Shown here: positions 6,300 through 13,426 of the stretch, in pieces
Layout: the number at the start of each line of letters is the position of its first letter
Numbering within the stretch: the stretch's first letter is position 1
From: an uncultured Porphyromonas sp.
Lineage (GTDB): Bacteria > Bacteroidota > Bacteroidia > Bacteroidales > Porphyromonadaceae
Length of the DNA: 21,305 bases
NCBI GenBank assembly: GCA_946997275.1
Contig: CAMPUN010000001.1
Span: forward strand, 1 to 21,305
Direction of reading: 5' to 3'
Notes under the pieces: model-generated
Databases searched by the model: none
Seen by the model: only the letters and a program-made list of their open reading frames with translations
Told to the model about the DNA's origin: nothing
Program-made: the position numbers and the translations under genes

Positions 6300-8417
6300 A
6301 TGTACCGACGCTACCACGGCATCATACCGAGCTGCGACCCGCAGCACAGCTACACCGTCACACTAGAGCGTGACGACGCCTCCACGAGTCACCCGATGCG
6401 TGAGCTTACCTTCTACGGCGAGGGCTTCACCATAGAGCGCGAGCCACAAGACACGATCATGACCCCGATACTGCCCACGAGACTAGTCCTCTATCTGCAG
6501 AGCGAGGCAAACTTCCAGTTCGAGCATATAGCACGAGACACGCACGAGTGGACAGCCCGCCTCCAGCTAGACGACAAGACGATCTTCCTCGGGCGCATCG
6601 AGACGGGGCTATATGAGGAGGACTTTGCCGAACCACCCTACGAGGTGCGTCTCACCGCCACCTGTGGTCTGCAGTCTCTCTACGACCGTGACCTCATAGC
6701 CGAGGAGATCCCAGTCAATCAAGCGGGTGTCATCTCCGTACGAGACTTCATCAACTACCTGCTCAAGGGGGCTTACCCACGGGGCTATCAGCGCAACTCG
6801 CTCTTTCGTCAGTCGGTCGCTACAGAGCCTATCTACATCGACCCGCTAGCTTACGACAGTAGCGACAAGCCCCTCAAGGAGGGCGAGGTGCTGGAGACCC
6901 TCCTGCACGACCTCTGTCTCAATGTGCGCTCCTCGGGCGGGCTCTTTGTCGTTGCCCCAGCGCTCTACTTCCCAGCCAATAGCACGCCCTACAAGCTAGG
7001 CAGTCTGGAAACACCCATCTACGCCACCCCTCAGCTGCAGAGCGACCGAGGCATCGGCCAGCTACACCTCACACTGCCCAATGAGGAGACCCCAACGCTA
7101 GCACCCTATAGGACTCCGCAAGACCCAGTCCCCACGCGTCAGCTCATGGAGTACGTCTATGAAGCTAAGGGTAAGGCTTACCCACCTGGCATCCACCAGA
7201 TAGCTGTGACACCTGCCACCACAGCTCAAGCACCATCTGCCGATGAGCAGCAGAGTGGTGTCACCCTCAAGCTATCCAATACGAGTCAAAACACAGATCA
7301 GCAAGGCGTACTTCTAGGCACATTCATCGAGGCTCCCTTTTGGAAGGCTCCCATCGAGGTGAACGTGCCGATGCGGGCTACCATGGCAGAGGGCAAGGAG
7401 CCCCCCAAAACAGGCGACATACAGCTCTGCCTCGATGCTTATCTCTGCTACAATGACACCGCCACAGGGCAGTGCGAGGTCTGCTATCAGGCGACTATAG
7501 GATATGTCTATAGCTGCATGATAAAAGACCTTTTTAAGGACTTCCCTCCTGAAGAGTCGGAGCAGATCTGGAAGTACTACAAGCTGGGAGGCTTGAAGGT
7601 CGCTTTTTCTTTTGGAATGCGACCTAAAGAGCAGAGCACTGCTGGATGGACGCGTAGTGGGTTCTTGCTTAATGTCCCAGACGACAAACTTGCTGACGAA
7701 CTAAAAGCTCACCGCAACTACAGCAAAGTCCCCGCCTCAGACCTCTTCGTGCCAGGCGATTTCGCAGACTTCCACTTCTCCTTCTTGCCTCCCATGCGTC
7801 ACCTTATGGAGTTCCTCAATGATAAGAGTGCGCAGAGTGGTAATAGGCGTACCCCAACCCCCAACTACCTCCTCCTGCGCATCTCGAGCGACTTCTGGCA
7901 TATTGTAGAGGATTCTGAATACTCACGCTTCTACCCCGACCGCATCGACCTCGGTAAGGTCACGGTAAAGTATCAGTCAAAAGAGGATAAAGAGCACCCC
8001 TATACCGAGTGGCTCACAGCAGACCGAGCCACCACATACCTCCGCAGACTGGAGGAACAGCTCACATACGCCACCAGCGAGGCTAGTCTAGTCCAACCCT
8101 TCGGGCTACGCTACAAGTTCCTCAACGAGCAGGGCGACTGGCTACCCACCCTACAAGGAGGGCGCACACTCGTCGAGTACTTTGCCGAGCAATACATGCG
8201 CGCCTACGCACGCCCTTACGACACCCTCACAGCCACCGTGCGGAGCCAAGCACGCCCCCACGGCATAGACCTACAGCAATACAGCGTCAAGGGACGACCC
8301 GGCCGAACTTACTACGCCATGGGCTCCCTCTACCACCCAGGCGAAGGATCCTCCGAAGAGCTCACCCTCATCGAAGTACCCACCAGCCAAACCGAAGAAA
8401 CACGCTTCACTAGTTAG
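6300..8417 (+). CDS. Large tail-associated structural protein (baseplate/hub-like, 705 aa)
   Basis: I cannot name the family with certainty. The N-terminal 130 residues are beta-rich (TFYGEGFTIERE, LVLYLQSE, EWTARLQLDDKTIFLGRIETG, PPYEVRLTATCGLQSLYDRDL). This matches the style of Bacteroidetes phage tail proteins that sit between the tape measure and the fibres and bind the tail tip or baseplate. The middle holds mixed alpha/beta segments and the last 150 residues are hydrophilic. There is no signal peptide and no coiled coil. It lies directly before the tail fibre gene, which supports a distal tail or baseplate role. The start is the ATG that ends a heptamer repeat block. The 112-bp gap to the fibre gene carries three 22-bp-spaced palindromic sites. 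Confidence 0.7.
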   Translation: MYRRYHGIIPSCDPQHSYTVTLERDDASTSHPMRELTFYGEGFTIEREPQDTIMTPILPTRLVLYLQSEANFQFEHIARDTHEWTARLQLDDKTIFLGRIETGLYEEDFAEPPYEVRLTATCGLQSLYDRDLIAEEIPVNQAGVISVRDFINYLLKGAYPRGYQRNSLFRQSVATEPIYIDPLAYDSSDKPLKEGEVLETLLHDLCLNVRSSGGLFVVAPALYFPANSTPYKLGSLETPIYATPQLQSDRGIGQLHLTLPNEETPTLAPYRTPQDPVPTRQLMEYVYEAKGKAYPPGIHQIAVTPATTAQAPSADEQQSGVTLKLSNTSQNTDQQGVLLGTFIEAPFWKAPIEVNVPMRATMAEGKEPPKTGDIQLCLDAYLCYNDTATGQCEVCYQATIGYVYSCMIKDLFKDFPPEESEQIWKYYKLGGLKVAFSFGMRPKEQSTAGWTRSGFLLNVPDDKLADELKAHRNYSKVPASDLFVPGDFADFHFSFLPPMRHLMEFLNDKSAQSGNRRTPTPNYLLLRISSDFWHIVEDSEYSRFYPDRIDLGKVTVKYQSKEDKEHPYTEWLTADRATTYLRRLEEQLTYATSEASLVQPFGLRYKFLNEQGDWLPTLQGGRTLVEYFAEQYMRAYARPYDTLTATVRSQARPHGIDLQQYSVKGRPGRTYYAMGSLYHPGEGSSEELTLIEVPTSQTEETRFTS

Positions 8418-8426
8418 CCATTACGC

Positions 8427-8486
8427 AATCTATAGATAGCCGACAGGGAATCTATAGATAGCCGTTCGCCAATCTATAGATAGCCG
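8427..8486 (+). repeat. Three 16-bp palindromic iterons at exact 22-bp period
   Basis: Identical copies of AATCTATAGATAGCCG occur at 8427-8442, 8449-8464 and 8471-8486. The 6-bp spacers differ (ACAGGG, TTCGCC). Each copy contains the perfect 10-bp palindrome ATCTATAGAT. A 22-bp period places the sites on nearly the same face of the DNA helix, as in cooperative operator arrays. The array lies between the large tail protein gene and the tail fibre gene. Function unknown. Confidence 0.9.
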
Positions 8487-8489
8487 ACG

Positions 8490-8531
8490 CTCTAACTTCT
8501 AACCTCTAATCTCTAACCTCTAACCTCTATG
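8490..8531 (+). repeat. Six in-register CTCTAAY heptamers ending in tail fibre start codon
   Basis: Perfect 7-bp register: CTCTAAC, TTCTAAC, CTCTAAT, CTCTAAC, CTCTAAC, CTCTATG. The last unit differs only at its end, where it supplies the ATG at 8529. Confidence 0.9.
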
Positions 8532-10643
8532 CTTTACCTCCGCCCCCAGCGCGTCTACAAGCCTTCCGCCGCATCGCAATACAACTCAGACGACTACCTC
8601 GCTCACCTCCTAGACCAGATGGACGAGTCGCTTTACCGTCTGCGACTAGAGACCCCCAGAGGCACCTCCATCACCGAGGACAATAGCCAGATCACCTGCT
8701 ACGCACACATCTTTGACAAGAGAGACGGCACCGAGCTCACCGACCTGCTCAAGGGACGTGGCTTCCGCCCCACCTGGCTACTCGACGGCAAGCCCATCGA
8801 TAGCGCACGCATCAGCGAAGAGGGCTATCTGCTCACACTCGAGACCAACCACCTACCCGCTATCTATCAGACCGTCACACTACAGGCGCGTGACACCGAC
8901 ATACTGCTCGCCCTCACCGACGAGGCGCAAGACAAAGCGTGGCTACAGCGCGTCATAGCTAGTGGAGACATACCCACGCACATCCTCCAGGCGAGCGAGA
9001 AGCTCCTCGACATCCACTACCTCGACAAGCTACGCATCGATGGCATCGAGATCGTCAAGCAAGAACTATCCAAAGAGATCGCTGCCAACACCACCGCACT
9101 AGAAGAGCTCAACAAGCACCCCCTCACCGTAAGCCAGGACGGATACTGGCGCATCTGGGACGCTATTAAGAAGACCTACGTCACCACCGAGCACCAGTCT
9201 CGTGGCGAGAAGGGAGAGCAAGGCGAGGCAGGTGCCACAGGCGAAAAGGGGCCGAAAGGCGACACCCCAAAACTAACGCTAGACAGCCAGTACCGCCTCC
9301 TAGCAGACGGTGCGCTCGTCAGTGCAGTGTCGCTCAAAGGTGACAAGGGCGAGCGTGGAGAGCGAGGATACAGAGGTTACCAAGGCGAGACCGGAGCCAC
9401 AGGCGAGAAGGGACCGAAAGGCGACAAGCCAGTGATGACGCTCAACGATAAGTATCAGCTCCTCGCTGACGGTGCGCTCGTCAGTATGGAATCACTCAGA
9501 GGTCCAAAAGGCGATAAGCCAGTGATGACGCTCAACAATAAGTATCAGCTCCTCGCTGACGGCGCGCTCGTCAGCGCCGTGTCACTCAAAGGCGACCGTG
9601 GCGAGGCAGGCGCCACAGGCGAGAAGGGACCGAAAGGCGACAAGCCAGTGATGACGCTCAACGATAAGTATCAGCTCCTCGCTGACGGTGCGCTCGTCAG
9701 TATGGAATCACTCAGAGGTCCAAAAGGCGATAAGCCAGTGATGACGCTCAACAATAAGTATCAGCTCCTCGCTGACGGCGCGCTCGTCAGCGCCGTGTCA
9801 CTCAAAGGCGACCGTGGCGAGGCAGGCGCCACAGGCGAGAAGGGACCGAAAGGCGACACACCAAAGCTAACGCTAGACAGCCAGTACCGCCTCCTAGCAG
9901 ACGGTGCGCTCGTCAGTATGGAATCACTCAGAGGTCCAAAAGGCGACAAGCCAACACCCGATGAGGTCCTAGGCACGTCACAATTCTCCCAGCGACTCAC
10001 CACCGAAGTCACATCTATGATGACCAAAAACCTATCTACCACCAATAAGTACATCGACACCGCCTTTGAGTACTTACAAAACATCTCCAACCAAATAATC
10101 AGTAGTCGCTCCTACAACATATCCACCACGGGATATATCACTTCGCACAGCGGAACCTGTGCAAACGTCGACAAGAACATTAGCCCTGGACTGGGGTCTT
10201 GTATGCCTCCTAAAGAGAATCCCCAGATACGCCTCACCCTACGCTCAGACCACGACGCTCTCAAGCGACAAGTAGACAGCCTCTCAGCACGTCTCGCACA
10301 GCTCGAGGCTACGACAAAGATCACACCTGTCACGAACAGGAGTCTCCGCGATCGAGGCGCTGCTCTGTTTCCTCAGTACGGTGACTGGATCCTCACCAGC
10401 GATACTGCAGACGATTCCATATCCTTCGGCGGGCTCCGAGCTGAGATCGGTCGATCCATCTACGTACAGACCCGCAAGCGTGCCTACCTCTACTCCAACG
10501 GGCACTCATTCTACGGCCTGCCTGGTCGCTCCTCAACAAGAGATAGTCAGTGGCTCTCTAACAACACCACCTACCGCTTCGTCCGTGCCTCCTCCGACTC
10601 GTGGCTCGTGACCGCCAGCTCCTCACCTTATCCGTGGACTTAA
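8529..10643 (+). CDS. Collagen-like tail fibre protein (704 aa)
   Basis: Probable receptor-binding tail fibre. The N-terminal 220 residues form the attachment part, with a YLDKLRIDGIEIVKQEL helix. From residue about 225 there are collagen-like Gly-X-Y runs (GEKGEQGEAGATGEKGPKGD) alternating with a short non-collagen unit (TLDSQYRLLADGALVS or TLNDKYQLLADGALVS, then a SLKGD or SLRGPKGD return). The pattern repeats about seven times up to residue 478. A coiled coil follows near residues 574-598 (DALKRQVDSLSARLAQLE), then a C-terminal tip of about 100 residues rich in Ser, Tyr and Trp (AALFPQYGDWIL, and a closing SSPYPWT). Collagen-like repeats in phage fibres trimerise. The DNA repeat unit is 216 bp and nearly identical in two copies, which favours copy-number change by recombination. 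No reverse transcriptase or template repeat is in the window. Confidence 0.87.
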   Translation: MLYLRPQRVYKPSAASQYNSDDYLAHLLDQMDESLYRLRLETPRGTSITEDNSQITCYAHIFDKRDGTELTDLLKGRGFRPTWLLDGKPIDSARISEEGYLLTLETNHLPAIYQTVTLQARDTDILLALTDEAQDKAWLQRVIASGDIPTHILQASEKLLDIHYLDKLRIDGIEIVKQELSKEIAANTTALEELNKHPLTVSQDGYWRIWDAIKKTYVTTEHQSRGEKGEQGEAGATGEKGPKGDTPKLTLDSQYRLLADGALVSAVSLKGDKGERGERGYRGYQGETGATGEKGPKGDKPVMTLNDKYQLLADGALVSMESLRGPKGDKPVMTLNNKYQLLADGALVSAVSLKGDRGEAGATGEKGPKGDKPVMTLNDKYQLLADGALVSMESLRGPKGDKPVMTLNNKYQLLADGALVSAVSLKGDRGEAGATGEKGPKGDTPKLTLDSQYRLLADGALVSMESLRGPKGDKPTPDEVLGTSQFSQRLTTEVTSMMTKNLSTTNKYIDTAFEYLQNISNQIISSRSYNISTTGYITSHSGTCANVDKNISPGLGSCMPPKENPQIRLTLRSDHDALKRQVDSLSARLAQLEATTKITPVTNRSLRDRGAALFPQYGDWILTSDTADDSISFGGLRAEIGRSIYVQTRKRAYLYSNGHSFYGLPGRSSTRDSQWLSNNTTYRFVRASSDSWLVTASSSPYPWT
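9396..9827 (+). repeat. Two tandem 216-bp repeats inside the tail fibre gene
   Basis: Units 9396-9611 and 9612-9827 are near identical, and a diverged partial third begins at 9828. Each encodes 72 residues made of two sub-units (K-G-P-K-G-D followed by a TLNxKYQLLADGALVS strand). The repeat keeps the reading frame. Confidence 0.88.
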
Positions 10644-10745
10644 GAGAGGTTAGAGATTAGAGGTTAGACTTTAGAAACTAGACCTCCGATCCCCCTCTAA
10701 CCTCTCTAATCTCTAACTTCTAACCTCTAATCTCTAATCTCTAAC
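10644..10745 (+). terminator. Long heptamer-built hairpin between tail fibre and gp36-like gene
   Basis: After the fibre stop the heptamer sequence appears in reverse orientation. Then, about 50 nt on, it appears in the usual orientation. Positions 10650-10668 and 10719-10737 pair perfectly over 19 bp, with partial pairing beyond. There is no T run, so this may be an attenuator, an mRNA stability structure or a factor-dependent terminator rather than an intrinsic one. Confidence 0.55.
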
Positions 10746-10753
10746 TATCTTTG
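10746..10753 (+). promoter_or_regulatory. Bacteroidetes -7 box next to gp36-like start
   Basis: TATCTTTG matches the Bacteroidetes -7 consensus TAnnTTTG and ends 4 nt before the ATG at 10758. Transcription from it would start at or next to the start codon, giving a leaderless mRNA. No TTG is found 19 bp upstream, where heptamers occupy the -33 region. Moderate support only. Confidence 0.4.
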
Positions 10754-10757
10754 CACT

Positions 10758-11180
10758 ATGCTGATTACACCTACCGAGATGAACTCCGTGGTCGACTCCT
10801 ACAAACTCGACCAGATGACGGACAATACGCCCGCCATCACCGCCACCTGCCTGCGTGCTGCCGAGGCGCGCGTCATGAGCTTCTTAGCCAGTCGCTACAA
10901 CATAGAGGCTATAAGCCACATGCCCGCCGACAGTCCGCTACTAGCCGACCTTAAGGAGATGACCAAGGACATAGCCCTCTATCTCATCATGCGCCGGCAC
11001 AACGTAGACATAGCCTATAGCCGTGTCGTAGAGAGCTACAAGCTCCACACCGAGTACCTCGCACAGGTAGCCCGTGGAGAGATCAGACTGCCGGGACTGC
11101 CCCTCAAGACCAACGAACAGGGAGACATCACCACGCACCTCCTCATGGGCAGCCGTCCTAAGCGAGACTTCAACTTCTAA
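10758..11180 (+). CDS. Mu gp36-like head-tail connector (DUF1320)
   Basis: A 140-aa soluble, helical protein of the DUF1320 type, which in Mu-like phages is the gp36 neck protein joining head and tail. The N terminus (LITPTEMNSVVDSYKLDQMT) is the usual opening. It is followed by an AAEARVMSFLASRYN helix and the DIALYLIMRRHN helix common to this family, and the C terminus is polar (GSRPKRDFNF). A second Met at 10779 is possible, but the ATG at 10758 gives the conserved opening. The gene is flanked on both sides by heptamer blocks that contain inverted copies, so it sits between two potential hairpins like a separable module. Confidence 0.82.
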   Translation: MLITPTEMNSVVDSYKLDQMTDNTPAITATCLRAAEARVMSFLASRYNIEAISHMPADSPLLADLKEMTKDIALYLIMRRHNVDIAYSRVVESYKLHTEYLAQVARGEIRLPGLPLKTNEQGDITTHLLMGSRPKRDFNF

Positions 11181-11183
11181 CCA

Positions 11184-11272
11184 ATTAGAAGTTAGAAATT
11201 AGACCTCTACTCACCTCTCTTTTCCCTCTAACTTCTAATCTCTAACCTCTAACCTCTAATCTCTAATAATCC
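11184..11272 (+). repeat. Inverted plus direct heptamer block after the gp36-like gene
   Basis: The 5' part (11185-11205) carries the reverse-orientation heptamers (ATTAGAAGTTAGAAATTAGA). The 3' part (about 11225-11270) carries six or seven forward ones. A 13-bp match (TCTAACTTCTAAT) allows a stem-loop. The block ends just before the ATG at 11274. Confidence 0.7.
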
Positions 11273-11273
11273 C

Positions 11274-11513
11274 ATGCACGAAAACCGACTACGCAAGATC
11301 CAGCTGGTACAGGCTCTAGCCAAGCAATACTACGAGCCCGAGCGACTAGACCGCTGTCTAGCCGAGGTGTGGCGCAAATGGGTCTACCCACAGTACCCCA
11401 TCTGCTACGAGACCTTCCGCCGATATATGGCGGTTGACCTCAAAGCTGCCAAGGAGAACGTCACACGAGCTCAGTCCAAGCCTCACCAGTACGACCAGAC
11501 GCTACTCTTCTAA
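11274..11513 (+). CDS. Small conserved-looking phage protein of unknown function (79 aa)
   Basis: A 79-aa basic, aromatic-rich protein between the gp36-like and gpG-like genes. The core (KQYYEPERLDRCLAEVWRKW followed by VYPQYPICYETFRRYM) predicts three to four helices. The last segment, with a Cys-Tyr-Glu-Thr-Phe-Arg-Arg pattern, could be a helix-turn-helix-like fold, so a DNA-binding or packaging-related role is possible. I do not recognise the family. It starts at an ATG preceded by a heptamer block and ends 27 nt before the next gene, so it is probably co-transcribed with its neighbours. Confidence 0.68.
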   Translation: MHENRLRKIQLVQALAKQYYEPERLDRCLAEVWRKWVYPQYPICYETFRRYMAVDLKAAKENVTRAQSKPHQYDQTLLF

Positions 11514-11539
11514 TCTCTAGCCTCTAAAGTCTAACCTCT

Positions 11540-11983
11540 ATGAACATCGACCAGCGAGCCATCGAGGAGCGACTAGCCAGACGTCTCTCCATCATCATGC
11601 GTCAGGAGACTGACGATGCCTTCCGCGCCAAGGCGTGGGGCGGTGTACCCTGGGCACCCACACGATGGGTCAATATGCGGGGCAGCCTCATGCTACGCAC
11701 GGGTGCCCTCCGCAGGTCGCTCACCTTCCGCACCGAGGGCAACCGCGTCATCGTCTCCAGCTCCATGACTTATGCTCAGATACACAACGAGGGCGGGGTC
11801 GTCACCGTACCCGTCACTGACAAGATGCGACGCTACTTCTTCGCCCTGCACCACAAGACAGGCGTGCCGCGCTACCTCGCCATGGCGCTCTCACGCAAGC
11901 AGCAGTACCGCATCGTCATACCTCGCCGCCAATTCGTCGGCATCACCCCAGAGACGCACAAGAGGCTAGAGGCTAGACCTTAG
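11540..11983 (+). CDS. Virion morphogenesis protein, Mu gpG-like
   Basis: A 147-aa protein of the phage virion morphogenesis (Mu gpG / phage tail S) family, needed for tail completion or head-tail joining. Family marks: a W.P.RW segment (WAPTRWVNMRG), LRTGALRRSLTFRTEG, then VSSSMTYAQIHNEGGVVTVPVTDKMRRYFF with the family's YA.IHNeGG motif, and a closing IPRRQFVGITPE. The C-terminal residues KRLEARP are written in a CTAGAGGCTAGA sequence, a variant of the heptamer in reverse orientation, so the repeat reaches into coding DNA here. It is the last + strand gene of the late block. A strong hairpin lies 40 nt downstream, facing the early genes. Confidence 0.86.
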   Translation: MNIDQRAIEERLARRLSIIMRQETDDAFRAKAWGGVPWAPTRWVNMRGSLMLRTGALRRSLTFRTEGNRVIVSSSMTYAQIHNEGGVVTVPVTDKMRRYFFALHHKTGVPRYLAMALSRKQQYRIVIPRRQFVGITPETHKRLEARP

Positions 11984-12025
11984 AAGCACTAGTTAAGCTC
12001 CCCTTAACAGCTTCCACACCATGCA

Positions 12026-12062
12026 GAGAGCGGTCACCCACACTTGGTAGATGACCGCTCTC
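12026..12062. terminator. Hairpin between converging late and early blocks
   Basis: GAGAGCGGTCA (12026-12036) pairs perfectly over 11 bp with TGACCGCTCTC (12052-12062) around a 15-nt loop. It lies exactly between the last late gene (+) and the last early gene (-). Lack of a T run on either side makes it a structural rather than classic intrinsic terminator. The CGGTCA/TGACCG core recurs as a small palindrome at 13136-13148. Confidence 0.6.
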
Positions 12063-12085
12063 ATTGTATAGTGGCGTTAGCCTAC

Positions 12086-12301
12086 TTAATCATCGCTCAG
12101 TATCGAGCCTGCCAAGAGGAAGCCAGCAGCCGCTAGGAGGAACGTATTAAGCCCCAAGAGGAGCAGGAGCCAGTCTGGCACCACGGTCGACGTGCTATCA
12201 CACAGATAGCTAGTGGCTAGGACACTCTCGGCCAGCAGCACGATGGCTAGCACGATGAGGATATAAAACGATCTCATTGCTTTACGCTTGTTGTAACACA
12301 T
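12086..12301 (-). CDS. Small two-helix membrane protein (up to 71 aa)
   Basis: A short protein with two clear hydrophobic segments (FYILIVLAIVLLAESVLA and WLLLLLGLNTFLLAAAGFLL), separated by a short polar loop with one Cys, and an acidic C terminus (SILSDD). The first ATG gives MCYNKRKAM; the second at 12277 gives MRSFYILIV with a compact positive N terminus and may be the real start. Holins can look like this, but so can many small phage membrane proteins, and the position at the end of the early operon does not decide it. No family recognised. The 141 bp upstream include a heptamer block that ends at the next gene. Confidence 0.55.
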   Translation of the reverse strand: MCYNKRKAMRSFYILIVLAIVLLAESVLATSYLCDSTSTVVPDWLLLLLGLNTFLLAAAGFLLAGSILSDD

Positions 12302-12403
12302 ATTATATACTGTCTAAAGTCAAACATTCTAAGTTCTTAAGGGTTAGACCCCAGAGGTCTCAATGCGATACCATATTCGTGACCTCACGCAAATGGTCAT
12401 CTC

Positions 12404-12442
12404 ATCTCTAACCTCTAAAGTCTAACCTCTCATCTCTAATCT
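12404..12442 (+). repeat. Heptamer block downstream of the DUF3164 gene
   Basis: About five CTCTAAC/CTCTAAT-like units (with CTAAAGT and CTCATCT variants) follow the stop of the - strand gene. They keep the same + strand polarity as the blocks upstream of the + strand late genes. Confidence 0.75.
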
Positions 12443-13093
12443 CTACACCCCGCTCATCGCTAGCGGTACGGCGTGCCACTCGCCCGTGTCCTCAGCCTTC
12501 ACATCGAGGCGGATGTAGCTCTTGGACACCTGCGGATTGTACGATTGCTCGATGATGCGCACACCCTCCAGGAAGGTGTCGCTACCGCTCTCCTCAGCCA
12601 GGCGGCGCAGCTGTAGCACACGGCTAGCCTGTATCTGCCCAGCACGATTGCGCGAGAGCAGCTTCAGGACGGCACTCACCAGTGCCGACGAGGTGTCATC
12701 CTTAGCCAAGCTCTCCAGGTAGCCACGCACCATACGGATACCCTCCTCGACAGTGTCGCGGTAAGTATCTATCGTGTAGTTGCCCAGCGTCACGCGGATC
12801 GTTGAGTCCGAGTTGGTGAAGGTGTGGCTGTACTGCCCCCCTTCCTTCGTCAGACCCATCTGCTCCGTCTTCATGTCGATCACAGCCTGGAAGTTCTCAA
12901 AGACGGTCCGCTTGACCACCTCCATATCCTCCGACAGCTGGCTCAGAGCCGTGTAGGCAGAGGCAACCTCCGAGTCCACCAGCGCCACATACTGCTCGCG
13001 AAAGGCTTCGCGCTGACGCGCCTCCTCCTGCTTCGCCTGGTAAGCGCGGAAAGCCTGTAGCTCCTCAGCGCTAATCTGTTCTGTTGTTTCCAT
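12443..13093 (-). CDS. DUF3164 family phage protein (Mu-like early region)
   Basis: A 216-aa protein that matches the DUF3164 family found in early regions of Mu-like phages and once labelled 'putative sulfate transport protein'; its true role is unknown. The N terminus is charged and helical (EELQAFRAYQAKQEEARQRE), followed by an AYTALSQLSEDMEVVKRTVF segment. The middle has a beta hairpin (TIRVTLGNYTIDTYRDTVEEG). The C-terminal half holds the SYIRLDVKAEDTGEWHAVPL segment with the conserved 'R.d..g.W..ipl' end. It is not a membrane protein. It lies downstream of transposase, MuB and GemA in the early operon, the usual place for this family. The start ATG at 13093 is preceded by an AT-rich stretch without Shine-Dalgarno. 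Confidence 0.83.
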   Translation of the reverse strand: METTEQISAEELQAFRAYQAKQEEARQREAFREQYVALVDSEVASAYTALSQLSEDMEVVKRTVFENFQAVIDMKTEQMGLTKEGGQYSHTFTNSDSTIRVTLGNYTIDTYRDTVEEGIRMVRGYLESLAKDDTSSALVSAVLKLLSRNRAGQIQASRVLQLRRLAEESGSDTFLEGVRIIEQSYNPQVSKSYIRLDVKAEDTGEWHAVPLAMSGV

Positions 13094-13135
13094 ATTCTTA
13101 TTCGCTAATTGGTTGATAATTGATTGCTAATTGTT

Positions 13136-13192
13136 CGGTCATTGACCGCTAAAGTCTAAGGTCTAAAGTCTAATCTCTAACCTCTAAAGCCT
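13136..13192 (+). repeat. Small palindrome and heptamer block between two early genes
   Basis: CGGTCA-T-TGACCG is a 6-1-6 palindrome at 13136-13148. It is followed by heptamer-like units (GTCTAAG, GTCTAAA, GTCTAAT, CTCTAAC, CTCTAAA) that overlap the last codons of the 81-aa gene, whose C terminus EALEVRD is written in this repeat. Confidence 0.65.
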
Positions 13193-13415
13193 CGCACTCC
13201 CGTAGCCATCGAGACACCTCACGGAGGTTGTCCGAGGCAAGGCGGGCATTACGTGCTGCATGCGACACCAGGAGAGAGTCCCAGCTAGAGAGAGACGAAC
13301 TGCTCGACAGCTCGCCCAGCTTGTAGCGGAGCTCACTCGCCTCGCGCTCCAGCGACAGCACCTTGCGGTACAGCCCGCTCAGCGCCTGAGCATCACTCAC
13401 TTGTTCCATCATCAT
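13170..13415 (-). CDS. Small helical early protein of unknown function (81 aa)
   Basis: An 81-aa protein with two predicted helices: LSGLYRKVLSLEREASELRYKLG (heptad-like, coiled-coil potential) and HAARNARLASDNLREVSRWL, linked by a serine-rich loop (SSSSSLSSWDS). No family recognised. It lies in the early operon between the GemA-like and DUF3164 genes, 11 nt downstream of the former. Similar small coiled-coil proteins occur at this place in Mu-like phages without a known role. The last codons are repeat-derived. Reality of the gene is supported by position and codon use. Confidence 0.62.
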   Translation of the reverse strand: MMMEQVSDAQALSGLYRKVLSLEREASELRYKLGELSSSSSLSSWDSLLVSHAARNARLASDNLREVSRWLRECEALEVRD

Positions 13416-13426
13416 AACTCTAACCT

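Noticed and set aside
8427..8486. CRISPR-like array
   Set aside because: Repeats are 16 bp with 6-bp spacers, far too short for CRISPR, and no cas gene is present.
8490..8531. Telomere-like repeat or CRISPR
   Set aside because: CTCTAAY heptamers resemble telomere repeats only superficially; they are short blocks at gene junctions inside a prophage.
8529..10643. Diversity-generating retroelement acting on the tail fibre
   Set aside because: Some Bacteroides Mu-like phages carry one, but no reverse transcriptase, template repeat or matching variable repeat is found in this window.
12086..12301. Holin assignment for the small membrane protein
   Set aside because: Two hydrophobic helices are compatible with a holin, but no endolysin gene adjoins it and it lies in the early, not late, transcript.
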